A DNA stretch of 64,000 nucleotides from Sphingobacterium olei. Lineage in GTDB: Bacteria > Bacteroidota > Bacteroidia > Sphingobacteriales > Sphingobacteriaceae. The stretch lies in contig NZ_SUME01000004.1 of assembly GCF_005048855.1 (NCBI RefSeq), forward strand, positions 558,001 to 622,000, written 5' to 3'. The translations under genes and the position numbers were made by a program. Every line of letters begins with the position of its first letter. The stretch's first letter is position 1. This document shows positions 8,638-18,367 of the stretch, piece after piece. The notes under the pieces were generated by a model. That model had not been told where the DNA came from. It was given only the letters and a program-made list of their open reading frames with translations, and made no database searches.

Positions 8638-11127
8638 ATGTTATTTAGAGTTTGTTTGTTATTCCTGTTTTTATTTTCTACCGTTAAAAGTTTAGGAACT
8701 GGATTGAGGATAAAAGGCAATAACTATCCAATAGAACAACGGACATCGTTGGCTTTTACTAAACGGTTTCCTGAGATTAAATCGAGCTTTTTATTGAGCT
8801 TTGAAACGAAATTGCTGGAGGAATCCAGTTTCGGAACTATGCTGAGAATTAAATTTACCCAACCAGATTTAACTTATAGCATACTCTTTCGGACAATAGA
8901 TGAGAACAGAATAGAATTCAAGCTGAACGAAGAAGGGAAAAGCAATCTGGCAACGATCCTTTTGGACAAGCGAAAGATAAAAATCTACCAATGGTTTCGT
9001 ATTACACTCAATGTAGACGTAAAGAACAAGACCATGCGATGGAACTTGAAGGATAAAAGCGTTTCGGTTCCTCTTAAAAATTTAAATAAAGATCCATTTA
9101 TTGACAATATATTTTTTGGAAAAAGTGAATACAACATCGATGTAGCTGATTTCGCGCTGCGGAAGATGGAAATTAATGTGGATGCTAAATCATTCGTGAT
9201 CCCGCTTAACGAAAGTAAGGGAGATAAATTCCACTTGGAGAACGGTAAGGTAATAGGTAAAGTCAGTCATGCGGTCTGGCTTATCAATGAGTCCTATTAT
9301 TGGAGAAAGAGCCAAAGCTTCACGCTTAGCAACGTAGGTGGATACCAGTTTGATGAAAAAAGCGGAAAAATGATCATCTTTACCAAAGACTCGATCCGGC
9401 AACTTGACGTCAATACAGGAAAATTGCAGGCTCATGCATTCTCGAAACCGCTCCCCTTGGCTATCCAGCTCGGAAATAGTTTTATGGGGGACAACAAGCT
9501 TGTGCTGTATGAGGTGAATAACCTTCCCAACGACGCCTGTAGTAACGTATCCATTGACTTGAATACGTTTGAAGTTAATTGTGTGAGTACCGATCAATTG
9601 GAAATCCAGCTCCACCATCATACAGGGATTTATTACGACAATAGCAATCATTTGATTTTTGGCGGGTTTGGCAATCAACGTTACAGCAATTCTTTTTTGT
9701 CGATGAATCTGACCCGTGCTGTTTGGGATACACTAAGTGTCACCGGAGATCCAATTTTTCCGCGTTATTTTACCTCTTCGTTCTTCAACCCCGTAAACAA
9801 AAGCATGTATGTGTTTGGTGGGATGGGAAATGAAGCGGGCGACCATACCCTAGGGCGTAAATATTTTTATGATTTGTACGAACTAGACCTTCATTCTTTC
9901 AAACTTAAGAAACTTTGGGAAATCGACAACAAAGGAACGACTCTGGTTCCGGTTAGGAATCTTATCTATGATCAAAAAGGATCGTTTTACACATTGATGT
10001 ATAGCGAATACCTTTCCGATACAGATTTGCAGCTACACAAATTTCAGTTAAATGAACCTCAATTTGAAGTACTAGGTGCTGGTATTCCGGTCAAATCCGA
10101 AAAAATTAAAACCAATGCCAATTTGTTCTATTATGAACAGCTAAAAACCTTCTATGCAGTGACCCAAGTCTATGATGATCAAGAACTGACCTCGGTTATA
10201 ACGATTTACGAGCTGAAAACTCCGGCCATAACGCTGACAGACTTACAGCTTTATGAAAACCTGGAAGCCAAAAGGTATAGCTGGATCTTTGCCCTATTGG
10301 GGTTAGGAAGTATTGTCGCCATCGTTTGGTACCGTAAAAAAGTTTACCAAAAGAATAAAAATCAGGAAGATGCTATGGTTAATGTAGCTATGTCCCGTGT
10401 CGATCAGCCAGCAGCGAGGTTTGAGTTTCCTCCGAAAAATAGAATCCATCTTTTCGGAGAATTTACCGTGGTCGATAAACATGGGAAAGATATATCCTAC
10501 CTCTTTAGTACTCGGATTAGGCAAATGCTGGTGCTGTTCCTGACAGGAAACATTCAAAAAGGAGTTAAAGCGAACGATATCAGCGAAGCCCTTTGGCCGG
10601 ACAAAGAATTGTCTGCATCCAAAAATATCCGAGGAGTGACCATAAACCAGTTGAGGAAGCTATTTAATGAACTGGATGGTGTCGATTTGGTTTACGAAGA
10701 CCATACCTACAAGCTGAAATTGACAAACTGCTATGTTGATTATTTACGGTTTGAAGAACTGCAGAATGAGGATATCCTATCCGCAGAGCTCAGGGAAATC
10801 TTTAAATCTGGACTATTTCTCAAGGGCACCGAAGAGAATACGTTCGATCAAGTAAAAAATGAAGTCGAAGTGCAGTCCCAGGAAGTGTTACATCGATATA
10901 TGATGGATTATTTTCGGGACGACCGGTGGGATGAGGCGATAGCCTTGGCACGTCTGTATTTTCATTTGGATCCGATTTCAAAAAACGTGTTGCAGATCGA
11001 ATTGCGGTCGCTCATAAAACTAGACAACCGGGTCGAAGCGCGGAAACGGTACGAGCAGTTTCAGCGAGTCTATGTCGATTGGGTAAATGAAGAATTTCCG
11101 ATCAGTTTTGAACAGCTTATAAAGTAA
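8638..11127 (+). CDS. Membrane-spanning one-component regulator: LamG-like/kelch sensor with SARP-type DNA-binding domain
   Basis: This is an 829-residue protein. A signal peptide (1-20) leads to a LamG-like beta-sandwich region (about 35-190), then a kelch/galactose-oxidase-type propeller (about 220-530, with HLIFGGFGNQRYSN and MYVFGGMGNEAGDH). A single membrane helix follows at about 547-565 (SWIFALLGLGSIVAIVW). The cytoplasmic part has a winged helix like OmpR/SARP (about 600-700, IHLFGEFTVVDKHGKDI and ISEALWPDKELSASKNIRG) and a BTAD-like helical repeat end (about 705-829). I infer that a periplasmic ligand sensed by the propeller changes DNA binding inside the cell without a kinase. Its position before a SusC/SusD operon suggests it controls that operon. 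Promoter targets are not visible. Confidence 0.85.
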   Translation: MLFRVCLLFLFLFSTVKSLGTGLRIKGNNYPIEQRTSLAFTKRFPEIKSSFLLSFETKLLEESSFGTMLRIKFTQPDLTYSILFRTIDENRIEFKLNEEGKSNLATILLDKRKIKIYQWFRITLNVDVKNKTMRWNLKDKSVSVPLKNLNKDPFIDNIFFGKSEYNIDVADFALRKMEINVDAKSFVIPLNESKGDKFHLENGKVIGKVSHAVWLINESYYWRKSQSFTLSNVGGYQFDEKSGKMIIFTKDSIRQLDVNTGKLQAHAFSKPLPLAIQLGNSFMGDNKLVLYEVNNLPNDACSNVSIDLNTFEVNCVSTDQLEIQLHHHTGIYYDNSNHLIFGGFGNQRYSNSFLSMNLTRAVWDTLSVTGDPIFPRYFTSSFFNPVNKSMYVFGGMGNEAGDHTLGRKYFYDLYELDLHSFKLKKLWEIDNKGTTLVPVRNLIYDQKGSFYTLMYSEYLSDTDLQLHKFQLNEPQFEVLGAGIPVKSEKIKTNANLFYYEQLKTFYAVTQVYDDQELTSVITIYELKTPAITLTDLQLYENLEAKRYSWIFALLGLGSIVAIVWYRKKVYQKNKNQEDAMVNVAMSRVDQPAARFEFPPKNRIHLFGEFTVVDKHGKDISYLFSTRIRQMLVLFLTGNIQKGVKANDISEALWPDKELSASKNIRGVTINQLRKLFNELDGVDLVYEDHTYKLKLTNCYVDYLRFEELQNEDILSAELREIFKSGLFLKGTEENTFDQVKNEVEVQSQEVLHRYMMDYFRDDRWDEAIALARLYFHLDPISKNVLQIELRSLIKLDNRVEARKRYEQFQRVYVDWVNEEFPISFEQLIK

Positions 11128-11387
11128 ATATGCTGCTGCCCCTCAGTAAGCTGTTTGCTTTCATGATCCGCATACATGCGAGCGGATAAATATCCACCTC
11201 CAACTTTCTTGCCTTAAGAATATTGCCGTTAAGTGGTGAATTAGGAAAATAAATATCAAATTAATCCTTTTATTAATTCAGTTATTAACCGGATTAATTT
11301 AGTATTGTTTTTGATTGCCGGACACAACAAACTGTTTGGCAAAACCAGTTTTATAGTTATTAGTCATAAACCAAATTTCAAAACACC
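11128..11387. promoter_or_regulatory. Intergenic region with a 10-bp inverted repeat, possible operator
   Basis: This region holds the perfect inverted repeat AAATTAATCC (11258-11267) and GGATTAATTT (11291-11300) with 23 bases between the arms. No U tract follows, so it is less like a terminator and more like a two-site operator. The adjacent SARP-type regulator is the obvious candidate to bind, but this is inference. Confidence 0.35.
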
Positions 11388-11660
11388 ATGAAAGATGCAA
11401 CTAAATTAGTATTAATTATTCTGTTGGCATTGGTATTTTTAAATGGATGTAAGGACGAAAATGTACAGCGGGAAGCGCTTGATTTTTCGTGTTTAGAACG
11501 CTATTTAGATACGATGCAGAACTTACTGGGTATCGATCAGATTGAGGAGATCGACGGTACGTATCCGGTGGCAAGCGCTACCGAATTGGAAAATTCTTTA
11601 AGCGATTTAAAATTAGGGTTATCCAAAGCGCAAGCGGGCACAGTATTGATTATATCTTGA
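11388..11660 (+). pseudogene. Truncated lipoprotein gene, 5' part only
   Basis: The open frame gives 90 residues: a lipoprotein signal peptide (MKDATKLVLI, then VFLNGC with the Cys at residue 21) and an alpha-helical stretch with YPVASATELENSLSDLKLGL. That stretch resembles the helical N-terminal domain found ahead of LamG modules in PUL lipoproteins. The frame ends at TVLIIS*, and the last six codons are out-of-frame reading of a susD relic that starts near 11642. I read this as the 5' end of a larger lipoprotein gene cut by a deletion. Whether the stub is still made and exported cannot be told. Confidence 0.65.
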
Positions 11661-11778
11661 ATGAGCGTACCCGTGAGTTCATAGGAGAGCATGATCGTTG
11701 ATTTGATTTAGAAGAACCAACCGGCTGATTGAACGAGCAATAGCAAATAATCCATTGGTACAAAAATACGATAACCTA
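11642..11778 (+). pseudogene. Decayed 3' end of a susD-family gene
   Basis: The frame at 11642 reads SIDYILNERTREFIGEHDR, stop, FDLEEP. After a shift it continues RRTNRLIERAIANNPLVQKY followed by DNLSS. This matches the SusD/RagB C-terminal motif (F-L-x-x-E-R-x-R-E-F/L-x-G-E-x-x-R-W/Y-F/Y-D-L-x-R-T-x-x-L-x-x-R), with the Trp codon now TGA and one frameshift. It is joined directly to the truncated lipoprotein gene. The remainder up to 11903 has no gene. Confidence 0.75.
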
Positions 11779-11903
11779 AGTTCATGTATGATTGTATAAT
11801 CGAATCAAATCGTAGCGTAAATTTATGCACGATATTTAAGAAAAACAATTCTTTATTTCCATCGAATTTTTACACCAAATCTATTAACTAAATAAATACA
11901 ATT
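11661..11903. other. Leader region of the SusC/SusD operon, partly overlapping the susD relic
   Basis: Beyond the relic this is non-coding and AT-rich. TAAATTTA at 11818-11825 is one mismatch from TAnnTTTG and has TTG 23 bases upstream (11792-11794), about 80 bases before the ATG at 11904. It is a weak promoter candidate for the operon. Confidence 0.3.
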
Positions 11904-13226
11904 ATGTTATGCGTTAAACTTAAGGAGAAAACTCTCCTCAGCATCGGCTTTATTGCCATGATATGCTTAATCGTAGCTAGTTCCTGTAAAGACGACAAAG
12001 ATCTCGAAAAGGAACAAATTGGCTATGATTCTTCCAAGCCTGTCCAAGTGGGGCTTGTCTATCCCGATTCGGGGAAATTTCTGGAAAAAGTAATGATTAC
12101 TGGAAATAATTTCGGTACTGACCCAAAACAGATCAGAGTTTGGTTTAATGGAAAAAAAGCAGCTGTAGTAGGTTCTACTGGAAGTAGGATGTATGTGCTG
12201 GCTCCTAGGTTACCGGGCGACACCTGTGTTATCTCAGTGGTTATTGGCAAAGATTCTGTCGTTTACAATAAAAATTTCTACTACCAAAGTTCGATTACAG
12301 TAACTACCATTGCAGGGAATGGAAGCAGGGCGTCCTACCGAGATGGTGATCTCACGCAGTCGATTGTTGCACCTAGGTTCCTATGTGTTGACAAAGACGA
12401 CAATATTTTCATGATCAACCGTGTTCCCGAAATGTATCATATTGCCAGGATCGATGAAACAAAGAATGAGCTGATTACAGTGGCCAGAAATGTCATCGGG
12501 AATGTTCCGGCCGCAGATCCGGTTACAGGGGTAATAACATTTCCTACAGAAACAACCATTGGATCCTATTATTCGCTTGATCCTAAGGAATTTTGGGGTC
12601 CTCGAATCAGAGAGATGAAATGGCCACCGATAGGCGATATTCCTCCAAACGGATGGAAGCACAGTATGGTGGTGAATCCGACTGACGGTTTTATATATAC
12701 TCGATACAACCAAGGATATATTGTGAAAATAAATCCTCGGACATTCGAAGTAGAAACAATATTCCGTACAGAAACCGGGGATAGCTTTGGTCTTGCATTT
12801 AATCCACTCACGCCAAATATTCTGTATATCTCATTTCTCAGCAATGCTGGTGTAAATGCTAACAGCATTTGCAGTATTGATGTGACTAATCCAGCAACAA
12901 CGTTTCGGAAGCTTAGCGGATCAACTGGGGGGGGGCATCGTGATGGAAAACTGGAAGTGGCACAGTTCCGCAGCCCCGAGCAGATTTTCTGTGATGCAGA
13001 CGGAAACATGTATGTGGCCGATGCCGGAAATCATTGCATACGCCGCATCAATTCGGAGGGTTTAGTTGAGACTGTATTGGGAATGCCGGGTACTGCCGGA
13101 TGGAGAGATGGTGGCAAGGAAGAAGCCCTTTTCAATGCACCTAGCGGCATTGGTATTGCCAAAGACGGATCTGTATACGTAGCTGACTTCGGAAATAATC
13201 GTGTGCGTAAATTATCAATAAATTAA
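11904..13226 (+). CDS. Lipoprotein with IPT/TIG domain and NHL repeats
   Basis: This 440-residue protein has a lipoprotein signal ending IVASSC, with Cys28 as the lipidated residue. An IPT/TIG Ig-like domain follows (about 45-130, with VGLVYPDSGKFLEKVMITGN and FGTDPKQIRVWFNG). An NHL-type beta-propeller makes up about residues 135-440 (VAPRFLCVDKDDNIF, FRSPEQIFCDADGNMYVADA and SGIGIAKDGSVYVADFGNNR). Such proteins are common next to SusC/SusD and are thought to be surface glycan-binding lipoproteins. It is the first gene of the operon, with 12 bases to susC. Substrate is not predictable from sequence. Confidence 0.85.
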   Translation: MLCVKLKEKTLLSIGFIAMICLIVASSCKDDKDLEKEQIGYDSSKPVQVGLVYPDSGKFLEKVMITGNNFGTDPKQIRVWFNGKKAAVVGSTGSRMYVLAPRLPGDTCVISVVIGKDSVVYNKNFYYQSSITVTTIAGNGSRASYRDGDLTQSIVAPRFLCVDKDDNIFMINRVPEMYHIARIDETKNELITVARNVIGNVPAADPVTGVITFPTETTIGSYYSLDPKEFWGPRIREMKWPPIGDIPPNGWKHSMVVNPTDGFIYTRYNQGYIVKINPRTFEVETIFRTETGDSFGLAFNPLTPNILYISFLSNAGVNANSICSIDVTNPATTFRKLSGSTGGGHRDGKLEVAQFRSPEQIFCDADGNMYVADAGNHCIRRINSEGLVETVLGMPGTAGWRDGGKEEALFNAPSGIGIAKDGSVYVADFGNNRVRKLSIN

Positions 13227-13238
13227 TTAACCAATTAT

Positions 13239-16200
13239 ATGAAAAAGAAGTGCCTATTATGGTGGATACTCATACTAGTATCTCTGATTGGGTCTGTTCA
13301 TGGGCAGGAAAATTTACAGATCAGTGGAATAGTAGTAGATGAAGCAGGTCAGCCAATTGACGGAGCAACCGCTTATCTGCGGGATAAAATTGGGATAGGA
13401 ACCTCTACGAACAAAGAGGGAAAATTTACGATCAAAGCCTCTCGTAACGATGTGGTCATATTTAAATATATCGGCTATAAAGACGTGGAGTATTTGATTA
13501 CCGATGCTAAGAATGATTTGAAGATACAATTTAGCGAAAAAGCGGAAGAGCTGGAAGAGGTGATGGTAGTCGGATTAGGCACGCAACGTAAAATATCGAA
13601 TGTTGCAGCTGTTACCAGTTTGAATGTAAAGGATTTACAGACGCCTGCTGCTTCTATTGCTAACCTCCTAGGAGGTCGCGCCGCCGGTGTTATCTCTTTG
13701 CAAAGTAGTGGTGAACCGGGAAAGAATATTTCTGAATTCTGGGTACGTGGAATTGGCACTTTCGGTGCCAACTCAAGCGCTTTGGTATTGATTGATGGTC
13801 TGGAAGGCAACATCAACTCGATTGACCCTGCAGATATTGCAAGTTTCTCCATCTTAAAGGATGCATCAGCTACAGCTGTCTATGGAGTTCGTGGTGCAAA
13901 CGGGGTGGTATTAGTGACAACTAAACGTGGACAAGTGGATAAATTATCCATCACAGCAAGAGCGAATGCCACCTTGTCGCACTTAAACAGGCTACCTAAC
14001 TACCTTCGTGCGTATGATTATGGGGTAATGGCAAACGAAGCGCGATTGGTGCGTGGAGAAAGCCCGATCTATACTGAGGTAGAATTGGATATCATCCAGG
14101 ATGGTACGGACCGTGATATGTACCCGGATGTAAGTTGGCAGGATGAAGTGTTAAATCCAACGGGTCTAAGGAACAGCTACTATGCCAGCGCGCGAGGTGG
14201 TGCACAGGTGGCTAGATACTTTTTGAGTCTTGGTGCAAGCAGTGATAGAGCAGCCTACAAATACGATAAAAATAGTGTTTACGCGGCGAATACGGGGTAC
14301 AAAACTTACAATTACAGAACCAATATTGACCTTGAACTTACCCCATCAACTACTTTATTTTTTGGAACTGATGGATTTATGTCAGTAAATAATAATCCTG
14401 GTGTCGCTAATACCGACTTTATCTGGTATTCGCAATCCAATTTGAACCCATTACTACTACCGACTCAGTATTCAAATGGCCAGTTTCCTGCGACATCCGC
14501 TACAGAGTCCTTAAGATCTCCTAAGGTGATGATCAACCAAATGGGTAGAAGAACAAACCAGGAATTTTTAGGTAAATTTACACTCGCGCTTGATCAAAAG
14601 TTGGACTTTATAGCCCCTGGATTAAGAATCAGAGGTCAAGGTGCGTATGACATTCAGAGTTTCTTCTCCGAAAGTCGGTTACTGGCACCAGCACTTTATC
14701 AAGCAGTGGGTCGTGATCAGCAAGGTGAGTTAATCACCATCGAGCGTGTCCCGGCAAGCACAGTTTCCTACGGAAGAAACACAGATCAATACCGTAAATA
14801 CCATTTTGAAAGTACTTTAAACTATGATAGGCTGATTGGAGAGAACCACCGTACCTCTGCGTTAATTTACTACTACTTGAGCGATCGTAAAAGAGCAAAC
14901 GAAGGCACAAATAACCTTAATTCTATTCCGATCCGTTACCAGGGTGTATCCAGTAGATTTACATATGGCTACAAGGACACATATATGGTAGATATTAACT
15001 TCGGTTATACAGGTTCCGAAAACTTCCAGCCTGGTAGGCAGTACGGTTTCTTTCCATCTATAGCAGGGGGCTGGATACCATCCAATTACGATTTTGTAAA
15101 GAAAAAGCTTCCATGGATTACATTACTTAAATTTAGAGGATCCTATGGAACTGTTGGTAATGACCGGATTACGAATAATCAACGTTTTCCTTATCTAACA
15201 GTGGTAAATGATTATATAGTATCTCCTTGGGGAGCATCAATACTAAATGAAGCCGTAAATGAATCACGGATTGGGGCAGATAACCTGCAGTGGGAAAAAG
15301 CTATAAAATCCAATATCGGTATGGAATTGAACATATTTGATGATCGAATTAACATTGTCATGGATGTGTTTGATGATCAGCGTAATGGCATTTTCATGCA
15401 ACGGGTACAAGTTCCGGCCTACGCTGGTCTAGTGACTATGCCTTACGGAAACGTAGGACGCATGAAGAGTTTGGGAGCTGATGGTAGTGTCTCATACAGA
15501 CAAACTATAAACAATAATACAAGTTTTACGGTTCGTGGAAATTTTACGTATTCTAAAAATAATGTACAGAACTGGGAAGAAGCCAATCCTAAATATCCCT
15601 ATCAGGAAATTTCAGGCTATCCGTACGGATCAATACGTGGTTACCAAGCGATCGGCTTATTTAAAGATTGGGATGATGTAAACAATAGTCCAGCACAGTT
15701 TGGCAAAGTTATGCCTGGTGATATAAAATATCGCGATATCAATGGCGATGGTAATATCACTAGTGACGACCAGGTACCATTGACTAGAAATACGTTCCCG
15801 ATGTTGATGTACGGATTCGGTGGAGAATTCAACTACAAGAAGTTTACACTTGGTGTTTTATTTAAAGGCACTGGTAAAACAGATTTCTTTTTCTCTGGTG
15901 GTGGTGTTGGTACGGGTTATATTCCTTTCTTCAATGGTGTACAGGGGAATGTAATCACCCTTGCTCATGACCCGGCAAACCGATGGATTCCTATGGACTA
16001 TGCACTTGCTCATGGAATAGACCCCTCACTTGCTGAAAACCCGAATGCACGGTTTCCTAGGCTAACTTATGGAAATAATAACAACAATTCACAGCGATCC
16101 GATTTTTGGCTCGGTGATGCGCGTTATTTGAGATTGCAAGAAGTGAACCTTAACTACAACATCCGTGGAAAGTTCTTGCAAAACTTGAAAATTTCTTCTA

Positions 16201-16337
16201 TAGATCTTCAATTTGTTGCAAATAATATATATATCTGGGACAATGTCAAGCTATTTGACCCCGAGCTAGCCTATCGAAACGGTGAAGTATACCCAATCCC
16301 GTCTTCATATATTATGCAACTGTACATAAATCTCTAA
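13239..16337 (+). CDS. susC-like: SusC/RagA-family TonB-dependent outer-membrane transporter
   Basis: This 1032-residue protein has a signal peptide (1-22), a carboxypeptidase-regulatory-like Ig domain (about 26-110, QISGIVVDEAGQPIDGATAY) and a TonB plug (about 118-228, with SALVLIDGLEGNINSIDPAD and AVYGVRGANGVVLVTTK). The large beta-barrel runs from about 230 to the end. It would import oligosaccharides or other ligands across the outer membrane using TonB energy. The preceding lipoprotein and following susD lie 12 and 7 bases away. No STN domain is seen, so anti-sigma signalling is unlikely. The last residue is Leu (YINL) rather than the aromatic usual for barrels. Confidence 0.96.
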   Translation: MKKKCLLWWILILVSLIGSVHGQENLQISGIVVDEAGQPIDGATAYLRDKIGIGTSTNKEGKFTIKASRNDVVIFKYIGYKDVEYLITDAKNDLKIQFSEKAEELEEVMVVGLGTQRKISNVAAVTSLNVKDLQTPAASIANLLGGRAAGVISLQSSGEPGKNISEFWVRGIGTFGANSSALVLIDGLEGNINSIDPADIASFSILKDASATAVYGVRGANGVVLVTTKRGQVDKLSITARANATLSHLNRLPNYLRAYDYGVMANEARLVRGESPIYTEVELDIIQDGTDRDMYPDVSWQDEVLNPTGLRNSYYASARGGAQVARYFLSLGASSDRAAYKYDKNSVYAANTGYKTYNYRTNIDLELTPSTTLFFGTDGFMSVNNNPGVANTDFIWYSQSNLNPLLLPTQYSNGQFPATSATESLRSPKVMINQMGRRTNQEFLGKFTLALDQKLDFIAPGLRIRGQGAYDIQSFFSESRLLAPALYQAVGRDQQGELITIERVPASTVSYGRNTDQYRKYHFESTLNYDRLIGENHRTSALIYYYLSDRKRANEGTNNLNSIPIRYQGVSSRFTYGYKDTYMVDINFGYTGSENFQPGRQYGFFPSIAGGWIPSNYDFVKKKLPWITLLKFRGSYGTVGNDRITNNQRFPYLTVVNDYIVSPWGASILNEAVNESRIGADNLQWEKAIKSNIGMELNIFDDRINIVMDVFDDQRNGIFMQRVQVPAYAGLVTMPYGNVGRMKSLGADGSVSYRQTINNNTSFTVRGNFTYSKNNVQNWEEANPKYPYQEISGYPYGSIRGYQAIGLFKDWDDVNNSPAQFGKVMPGDIKYRDINGDGNITSDDQVPLTRNTFPMLMYGFGGEFNYKKFTLGVLFKGTGKTDFFFSGGGVGTGYIPFFNGVQGNVITLAHDPANRWIPMDYALAHGIDPSLAENPNARFPRLTYGNNNNNSQRSDFWLGDARYLRLQEVNLNYNIRGKFLQNLKISSIDLQFVANNIYIWDNVKLFDPELAYRNGEVYPIPSSYIMQLYINL

Positions 16338-16344
16338 AACTAGA

Positions 16345-18354
16345 ATGATGAAGCATTTAAAAATATCACAGCGAAAGTTTTTTATCCCTCTTTTGCTTTT
16401 AGCAATACTTGTGTCTAGCTCATGCAGCAGATTCCTAAATGTTGACGATTATTTTAGCGATGAGCTAAAATTAGATACAGTTTTTGCCCAAACAAGACAT
16501 ATCAAGGCTTATATGTGGGGGACCGCAGGTATGTTTCCTGATGAAGGAAATCTTCAGCTAGATAGTTACACACCAGGGCCTTATGCTACCGATGAAGCTT
16601 TTACTGGCTTTAATACTGGTTCGGGGTATAATGGAATCCGATACATACTAGGCGATGTAACGGCAAATAGCCTTTATTCATTCAATACATGGGGCAACCT
16701 ATATAAAATCATTAGAAAAAGTAACACGATTGTATCGCGTCTAGATGAAGCAAAGGATATGACTACTGCTGATCGGTTTTATATCCTTGCCTATACAAGG
16801 TTCATTCGTGCTTATGCTTACTACAATATCCTAATAGATTTTGGACCCCCGATGTTATTGGGTGATGAGATCATTGAGTCTAATGCTCCACTGGGAAATT
16901 ATGATCGTCCACGTGCTACTTACGATGAGGCAGTAGAATATATCTGCGCTGAACTGGAAGAAGCAGCAAAATTCTTACCGCCTACTCTTCCGCTAGTAGA
17001 GTTTGGATTACCGTCTAAAAATGCCGCTTATGGATTAATTGCGCGCATTAGGCTCTTTCACGCTAGTCCGCTTTATAATGGCGGTCAAGCTGCCCGTTCT
17101 TACTTTGGAACATGGCGAAGGTCGACAGACGGTGCGCAGTATGTTTCTCAGAATTATGATGAAAAAAGATGGGCTGTCGCCGCCGCCGCTGCTAAAAGAT
17201 TGATCGACCAGGGTGGAGGAGCTTTACGTTTGCATACGGTGGCCGCGGATACTGAAACACCAGCATTGCCCGAGGGTGTTACTTCTGATCCAAATTATTA
17301 CATGCAATGGCCTGAAGGCGCAAACGGCATAGATCATTACAGATCTTATTCAGAAATGTTTAACGGTGAAGCTGTAATTCCGGTTAATCCTGAGTACGTA
17401 TGGGCCAGAAGAAGCGGAGCTATTACCAATGAAACTAGAATGTCTTTTCCAGAAAAATTGGATGGATATAATGGAGCAAGCTTAACCCAAAAAGTAATAG
17501 ACAACTTTGCCATGATAGATGGCCGCGATATTAACAATGCTAGTATCCAATACCCTTATACAGAATCTGGATTCACCAATGCAGCCAAAATATTTTCTGG
17601 TTATAGATTGAATGCCGGAGTGAGCAATATGTATGCCAATAGGGAAGCCCGCTTTTATGCTTCTGTAGGGTTTTCAGGTGCTTTTTGGCCGATGACTTCC
17701 TCCACTTCATCCGGATACTACAATCAAACAATTGAATATTATTTTGATTCACCAAATGGTAAGGGAAGTATTAGTAGCGCAATTGATTTTCCGATTACAG
17801 GGTATGTGATTAAGAAATTCATACATCCTACAGATGCCTGGGGCGGCACAAATGCACGCAGAATGGACAAGGCTTTTCCTATAATCCGATATGCGGAAAT
17901 TCTGCTGTCTTATGCGGAAGCATTAAATAACCTTACAGGATCACATACCGTGGATATGGACGGAGATACTTATGTCCTTAGCAGAGATATGAATGAAATC
18001 AAGAAATGCTTTAACCAAGTGCGCTATCGCGCAGGCTTACCAGGCATAACAGGCAATGAAAACGCATCTACATTCCAGCGACTTCTTGAAAAGGAACGCA
18101 TGACGGAATTCCTTTTTGAAAATCGACGTTATTACGACGTGCGCCGATGGGGTATTATGGAAGAAGTAGAGAGCGAGGCAATTCGCGGAATGAATGTGGA
18201 AGCTTCCCGAGAGGCATTTTTTGCCAAAGTGATTCCAAATACGTCCAGAATTGGGGCAAGAATTGTCAATAAGAGACTTGCTCTATTGCCGCTTCCATTA
18301 AATGAAGTGCGTTTACTGCCTTCCTTAGATCAGAATCCAGGTTGGGAAAACTAA
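16345..18354 (+). CDS. susD-like: SusD/RagB-family surface nutrient-binding lipoprotein
   Basis: This 669-residue protein has two in-frame ATGs at its start, a hydrophobic signal, and the lipobox VSSSC with Cys27. The TPR-like SusD fold is shown by YILAYTRFIRAYAYYNILID, the E-R-x-x-E-F/L-x-x-E-x-R-R-Y-Y-D-V-R-R-W segment (ERMTEFLFENRRYYDVRRW) and the C-terminal LPLNEVRLLPSLDQNPGWEN. SusD proteins cap the SusC barrel and bind the substrate. At 669 residues it is longer than the usual 500-600, which suggests added surface loops. It pairs with the upstream susC at 7 bases. Confidence 0.95.
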   Translation: MMKHLKISQRKFFIPLLLLAILVSSSCSRFLNVDDYFSDELKLDTVFAQTRHIKAYMWGTAGMFPDEGNLQLDSYTPGPYATDEAFTGFNTGSGYNGIRYILGDVTANSLYSFNTWGNLYKIIRKSNTIVSRLDEAKDMTTADRFYILAYTRFIRAYAYYNILIDFGPPMLLGDEIIESNAPLGNYDRPRATYDEAVEYICAELEEAAKFLPPTLPLVEFGLPSKNAAYGLIARIRLFHASPLYNGGQAARSYFGTWRRSTDGAQYVSQNYDEKRWAVAAAAAKRLIDQGGGALRLHTVAADTETPALPEGVTSDPNYYMQWPEGANGIDHYRSYSEMFNGEAVIPVNPEYVWARRSGAITNETRMSFPEKLDGYNGASLTQKVIDNFAMIDGRDINNASIQYPYTESGFTNAAKIFSGYRLNAGVSNMYANREARFYASVGFSGAFWPMTSSTSSGYYNQTIEYYFDSPNGKGSISSAIDFPITGYVIKKFIHPTDAWGGTNARRMDKAFPIIRYAEILLSYAEALNNLTGSHTVDMDGDTYVLSRDMNEIKKCFNQVRYRAGLPGITGNENASTFQRLLEKERMTEFLFENRRYYDVRRWGIMEEVESEAIRGMNVEASREAFFAKVIPNTSRIGARIVNKRLALLPLPLNEVRLLPSLDQNPGWEN

Positions 18355-18367
18355 TTGAACGAACAGT

